From NCBI RefSeq assembly GCF_000004825.1, contig NW_008805070.1:868001-932000 (forward strand): 64,000 bases of DNA. Direction: 5' to 3'. The notes under the pieces were generated by a model. It ran no database searches. It saw nothing but the letters and a program-made list of their open reading frames with translations, and was not told the origin of the DNA. The translations under genes were made by a program, and so were the position numbers. Positions within the stretch are counted from its first letter, which is position 1; the number at the start of each line of letters is the position of its first letter. Positions 59,948-64,000 of this stretch are shown in pieces. The stretch is from Heterostelium album PN500. Its lineage: Eukaryota; Evosea; Eumycetozoa; Acytosteliales; Acytosteliaceae.

Positions 59948-60323
59948 TTAAAATAGGAGGCAAATTAGAGATAATAAATCAATTGTTGTCCAAACTTTAG
60001 ATTCATATGTTTGTTTACACATTCCCCAAAAAGATGATCCAAGAACAATTGTTGGGTATTTCTTCATAAAATGAAGTGCTATTAACAAATCTCTAAACTT
60101 AAATTTAGATTGTGTTTGATGTGCTATATCATTAGAACATCCAAAAAGTGAAAGATGTCTTTTGTCAGTGTAAGTTTCATCTAAATGAAAAAAATAGGAT
60201 AAATAATTTTTAAAATGTTTTTTTAAGATAAATTTATTTTTTATTTTAATTTAAATTTAACCCCAAATAGATAATTTGAATTTATTTATCAATAGTATGT
60301 TTCTAACCACTAGAGGTTTCCAT
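59948..60323 (-). mobile_element. Fragment resembling the N-terminal domain of a DDE (IS5/Harbinger-like) transposase
   Basis: On the minus strand, 60180-59948 is open and contains KFRDLLIALHFMKKYPTIVL, then FWGMCKQTYESKVW. This resembles the helix-turn-helix domain before the catalytic part of IS5/Harbinger-type DDE transposases (LLxALxFLKxYPTxxxLxxxFGxxxxTxxxxVW). A possible 16-nt first exon (60323-60308, METSS) could splice to it over a 127-nt intron. The frame stops after 83 codons and no DDE residues follow, so it is a fragment or a small domesticated protein. Confidence 0.35.
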
Positions 60324-60508
60324 ATCAATATTTTCTCGATTTTTGTAATTCCCCACTTAAAATCAAAAAAATATAATTTTAGGATATGAAATTTAACCCG
60401 CATTTTTAAATTTATAGTGTGGAATATCAAATATAAAATTTATTAATTTATACTTCATTTTTCAATAAACAGAAGAAACATAATTAGTTCAAAATAATAG
60501 AGATAAAA

Positions 60509-61289
60509 ATGTCAATAAAAGATAAATATCCAAAGACTATTGCAGATTTTTATATACTTGCTAAAAAAAAATACGGTGTAAAACCTAAGACAATTAAAAA
60601 TCACAGAAAAAGTAACTTTAACCCAATTTTTTGAAAAATACATTTCTTATTAATAATAGATCATATTAGCTATTACAGCAAGTAAATTAGAGGGTGAAGA
60701 ATTGAAACTTGTTAATAAAGCAAAGAAAAGAAAGAAAGACAAATATGATGACCATGAAGATGATGTTAACGATAGTGAAGAGGATTCTTCTGATAGTGAA
60801 AAATTAAAAAATCAATATAAAAAATATATTCAAGATCAACCTGTCACCAAAATTCATCCAGATTTATATGCGTTTGACAACAATACACATTATATCTTAG
60901 TGATGAGATTTTCTCAATACCCCTATATCACAATTCAAAGACACCCCACCAATTTTAAATCAGTAAAAATCATATGTCAAAGAACAATAGGAGAAAATGA
61001 AAAAAAAGATATATTGAGATTTTTAAGAGGTTTCGATTATTTGGATTATTCCCTCACCAACAATCTAAATAGGCAACTCAAAGACTTAGTATTGGAAGTT
61101 GATTTTAAGGAGGAGGTAGAAGAGATAATAACTAATGGTATGAATATCACATGTGAAATCCAACCAATTATGAGTGGTATCCCTGACAAAGATGATGCCA
61201 CCAAACACAGTCATAGAAAAGATTTCATAAGTTTCTCAATAAAAAAAATTGGTGATAAAAAGCAAAACAACAACCAAGTGATAATTTAA
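60509..61289 (+). CDS. Unknown charged protein with possible compact C-terminal domain
   Basis: Predicted 237-aa protein; exons 60509-60611 and 60679-61289, with a 67-nt intron. The acceptor at 60678 was chosen because the earlier TAG acceptor brings a stop. The N-terminus is basic (MSIKDKYPKTIADFYILAKK), followed by KKRKKDK, an NLS-like patch, and an acidic Ser-rich stretch. The last 150 residues are less biased (HPDLYAFDNNTHYILVMRFS, GFDYLDYSLTNNLNRQLKDL) and could be a beta-rich fold. I do not recognise the family. It sits next to transposon remnants, but its splice sites and frame look intact. Confidence 0.6.
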
Positions 61290-61338
61290 ACATTAAAAAA
61301 AAAAAAAAATTTTTAATTTCTAAATTTTTTTGTTTTTG

Positions 61339-61400
61339 CAAAGTCATAACATACTATGAGTTGTTTTTACAAAGTCATAACATACTATGAGTTGTTTTTA
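61339..61400. repeat. Perfect 31-bp tandem duplication
   Basis: The unit CAAAGTCATAACATACTATG plus 11 further bases (ending GTTTTTA) occurs twice head to tail with no difference, in the 3' flank of the preceding gene. A recent local duplication. Confidence 0.93.
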
Positions 61401-61689
61401 ATGAAGTGAGAAGTGAAGGTAATAAATAAAACAAAATTTCGATGTCTATCTTTGTATCAAAAAAAAAAAATAAGATTCCTCATTAAAATAAATGTTAGAC
61501 CTATAAACAATTTTTTTGAATTTTTATTCCCAATGTGGTAACATTTTTTTAAATTAAATGTGAACATTGATCCACATGATTTTATTTTATTTTTTATATT
61601 TATTTTTAGGCGATAACAAAAAATAATAAATGAATATTTAGTATCAAAAAAAAAACTTACAAATATAACTATTTTCAATATAGAAAGAA

Positions 61690-64000
61690 ATGTTCAATAG
61701 AAATCATAAAGGATTCACTATAAATTGTAATGTTTTATTTTAAATGTATCAATTAATAAACAAATAAACTAATTTTTTATTACCAAAGATAATACAAATT
61801 GTAGTTTTTGTTCAATTTTAATAAAGTCTGGAGAAGAAAGACATGTTTGTTCAGAGTGTAATAATGTAATTCTCTGCCCACAATGTTTTCTACTTCCTGA
61901 ATCCAACTCAGTTCATACAGACTCTGCACCACTTCCTCATTTCTCATCACTTGAAACAAGTAGGTAGTTTGTTAGAATAGTTATATTTTTTTATTTGTTT
62001 TTAACTTTAAAATTAATAGGAACTGATGATGAATATTTTGTATCAAATAAAAGTGATACTACCTATCAATGTTTTATGTATGTAATAAAAATCATTTTGC
62101 AGATCAAAATACTAAATCATTTTTTTGGTAAAGAAATGCTTTTAAATGTTTTCCAAAAAGAAGATGCCTTGGTATAAGATCAATAATTCCAAAGTCTAAT
62201 GATAATCCTTTAGGATTTGGAGAATATGAATGGATATCATATCAAGATGTTTACAATAGATCAGAGATATTTGGAACTGCTCTTTCAAAATTGGTTCCTA
62301 GAGTATGTAGAATTCATTATCTTTTTATTTTAATTATAATATACTAATAATAATTTAGGAATCAATGATTGGTGTTATGCTAAATAATACCCCAGAATGG
62401 TTTTATATTGACTTTGGATGTTTATTCTATGGATACACAATAGTACCAATAAATCATTTTATTAGTAAGTTGAAAAGTCTTTTGTAATAGATTAAATATA
62501 GTATTAAATTTTTTTATAATTTTAGATTCAAGAGAGTTTATCGGTGTTATTAATAATTGTCAACCTTCAGTCATGATTGTTACAGAAAGTAGTTTGGTCA
62601 AATTAGTAGATATTCTCAATAAGTACAATGGATTAAATATGATCATATATGTAGGAAATAATCCAGATCCTCATTTGAGAAAACAAATACCATATAACAT
62701 CACATTTAAGATTTTTTCAGAGATTTTAAATCAATATAAAGATTGTAAAATTGCTCCTCACAACCCTCTCAATAATGGAGTTTTATCATTAGGTAAGAAT
62801 AAAATTATAAACTATTATAAACTCACTTACTAATTATTATTTATTTTAATTTAAAAGTTTATAGTAGTGGTTCAACTGGTACACCAAAAGGAATCATTAT
62901 CAAAGATAAAGATTTTTTGGCATCTTTATTAGATTATAAATTAGGATATCCATGTATTCAACTAAGCTTTTTATCTCTATGTAAATATTAAACAACAAAA
63001 GTTTGTAAATTAATTTATTTATTAATTTATTTTATTATTAGCTCATTTAGAGAGAAGAGCAGATTTAAAAATGATTTATAATGGTGGAAGATTAGGTATG
63101 TAATAAAAAATATTAAAACAATATTTTTTATATTAATTTTTTAAATTTAGGTATTTATACTTTACCAAAAAGAGATTATTTTATTAATGATGTTGCATGT
63201 TTAAGACCAACTATTATGTGGGCACCTCCCTCTATTTGGAATGAGTTTTATACAAAATATCAACAGTCCATGAATTCACTTAGAACTCTTTACCCACAAT
63301 TCAAAACCTCAGAGATTGAACAAATTATGTTTCCAGAATTCCGAAAACTTTTAGGCGATAGAATAGATTCGCTTACAACAGGTGGTGCTCTTATATCAGA
63401 AGAGGTCATTAGCATGATGAGAAGGTGTTGGGGTGCTGATAAGGTATTCAACATATATGGATCAACAGAAGCAATGATCGTGTCAGTGAATGACATAATG
63501 TTGAACCAGATTCAATACCGAATCATTCCACTTCAAGAGATTATCAAAGAAGGTTTGGCAACAGAGAATCCAATACCTATTGGTGAACTTGTGGTTAAAT
63601 CAGATCAAAATGTTGTTGGCTACTATAGAAACAAAGAAGATACCGAGAAATCCTTCAAAGATGGTTGGTTCCATATGGGTGATCTTGTCGAAGAGTATGA
63701 ACCAAGAAAAATTAGAATCTTGGATAGAATTAAAAATTCTTTTAAATCATCAACTGGTTTATTTATTTGGTAAGTTAACAAAAAAAAAGCTCACACATAA
63801 AAATAACTAATATTCTTTAAGTTTGGAGAAAATAGAAAACTATTATTATAAATCCCCATTCATCCGTCATATCTTTGTTTATGGAGATCCGTACCACTCA
63901 TATTTGATAGCAATCATTGTACCATCGGAAAAAGCATTGTCTTCCTTTGATACTAATCTAAAGATGGATTTGAATCAAAATAAATCACTCTTGGAAGCTA
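61690..64000 (+). CDS. ZZ zinc finger-acyl-CoA synthetase fusion (3' partial)
   Basis: At least ten exons: 61690-61726, 61789-61959, 62020-62077, 62134-62302, 62359-62464, 62526-62792, 62858-62980, 63042-63095, 63151-63769 and 63822-64000, cut by the window end. Every junction keeps frame. The N-terminus has a ZZ-type zinc finger: NHKGFTI, CSFC, GEERHVCSEC, LCPQC and a downstream His. Then comes the usual long-chain acyl-CoA synthetase plan: CFPKRRCLGIR, GEYEWISYQDVYNRSEIFGT, the ATP-binding loop VYSSGSTGTPKG, YGSTEA, GELVVKSDQNVVGYYRNKED and DGWFHMGDLVEEY. The enzyme should activate fatty acids as acyl-AMP then acyl-CoA. A ZZ finger (a protein-peptide binding module of p62 and E3 ligases) is not usual in this family, and suggests tethering or regulation by a partner. 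Seven of the introns are 75 nt or shorter. Confidence 0.85.

Noticed and set aside
2-64000. CRISPR arrays or bacterial-style operons
   Set aside because: The window is eukaryotic with spliced genes; the only regular arrays are coding minisatellites and microsatellites.

Overview
This window looks like nuclear DNA of a dictyostelid social amoeba; the species cannot be fixed from the sequence. The grounds are very AT-rich intergenic DNA, short AT-rich GT-AG introns (mostly 55-100 nt), compact genes of mixed orientation, Ser/Thr/Asn/Gln homopolymer tracts in proteins, and lineage-typical families: a spore-coat protein with follistatin-like repeats and F-box/FNIP-type repeat proteins. Exon joins below were chosen by hand so that donor, acceptor, phase and family homology agree.

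Layout. 0-17 kb: C-terminal part of cohesin SMC1 (cut by the window edge), a secreted mucin-like spore-coat protein, an LRR/gelsolin/villin-headpiece actin-binding protein, a histidine acid phosphatase, an F-box/FNIP protein and a GATA-type transcription factor. 17-38 kb: mostly housekeeping genes, namely bifunctional lysine-degrading AASS, ESCRT-III Vps24, a small membrane protein, a GT10 fucosyltransferase with a C-terminal lectin-like domain, ODR4, complex III UQCR11, a WASP-like CRIB/WH2 protein, ATG14, mitochondrial ribosomal protein uL29m (MRPL47) and complex I NDUFB8. 42-54 kb: a homologue of the mycobacterial tuberculosinyl-transferase Rv3378c, a second F-box protein with a broken tandem copy, a large nuclease/RNase H-like/helicase fusion of bacterial type, and a C12orf4 homologue. 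54-60 kb: a possible micro-protein, RPS16, decayed copies of the RPS16 3' end, a tRNA-Pro, a decayed LINE-like element downstream of the tRNA, and a DNA-transposase-like fragment. 60-64 kb: an unknown charged protein and a ZZ-zinc-finger/acyl-CoA synthetase fusion running off the window.

Most genes are unrelated housekeeping or developmental genes and no operon-like system is seen. The most unusual content is three lineage-odd enzymes (the Rv3378c-like prenyl/terpene enzyme, the TM0106-type nuclease-helicase and the ZZ-acyl-CoA synthetase). Three otherwise well-conserved genes (SMC1, the GATA factor and the nuclease-helicase) each show a single-base frame slip at or next to an A homopolymer. 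This is most easily read as sequencing or assembly error.
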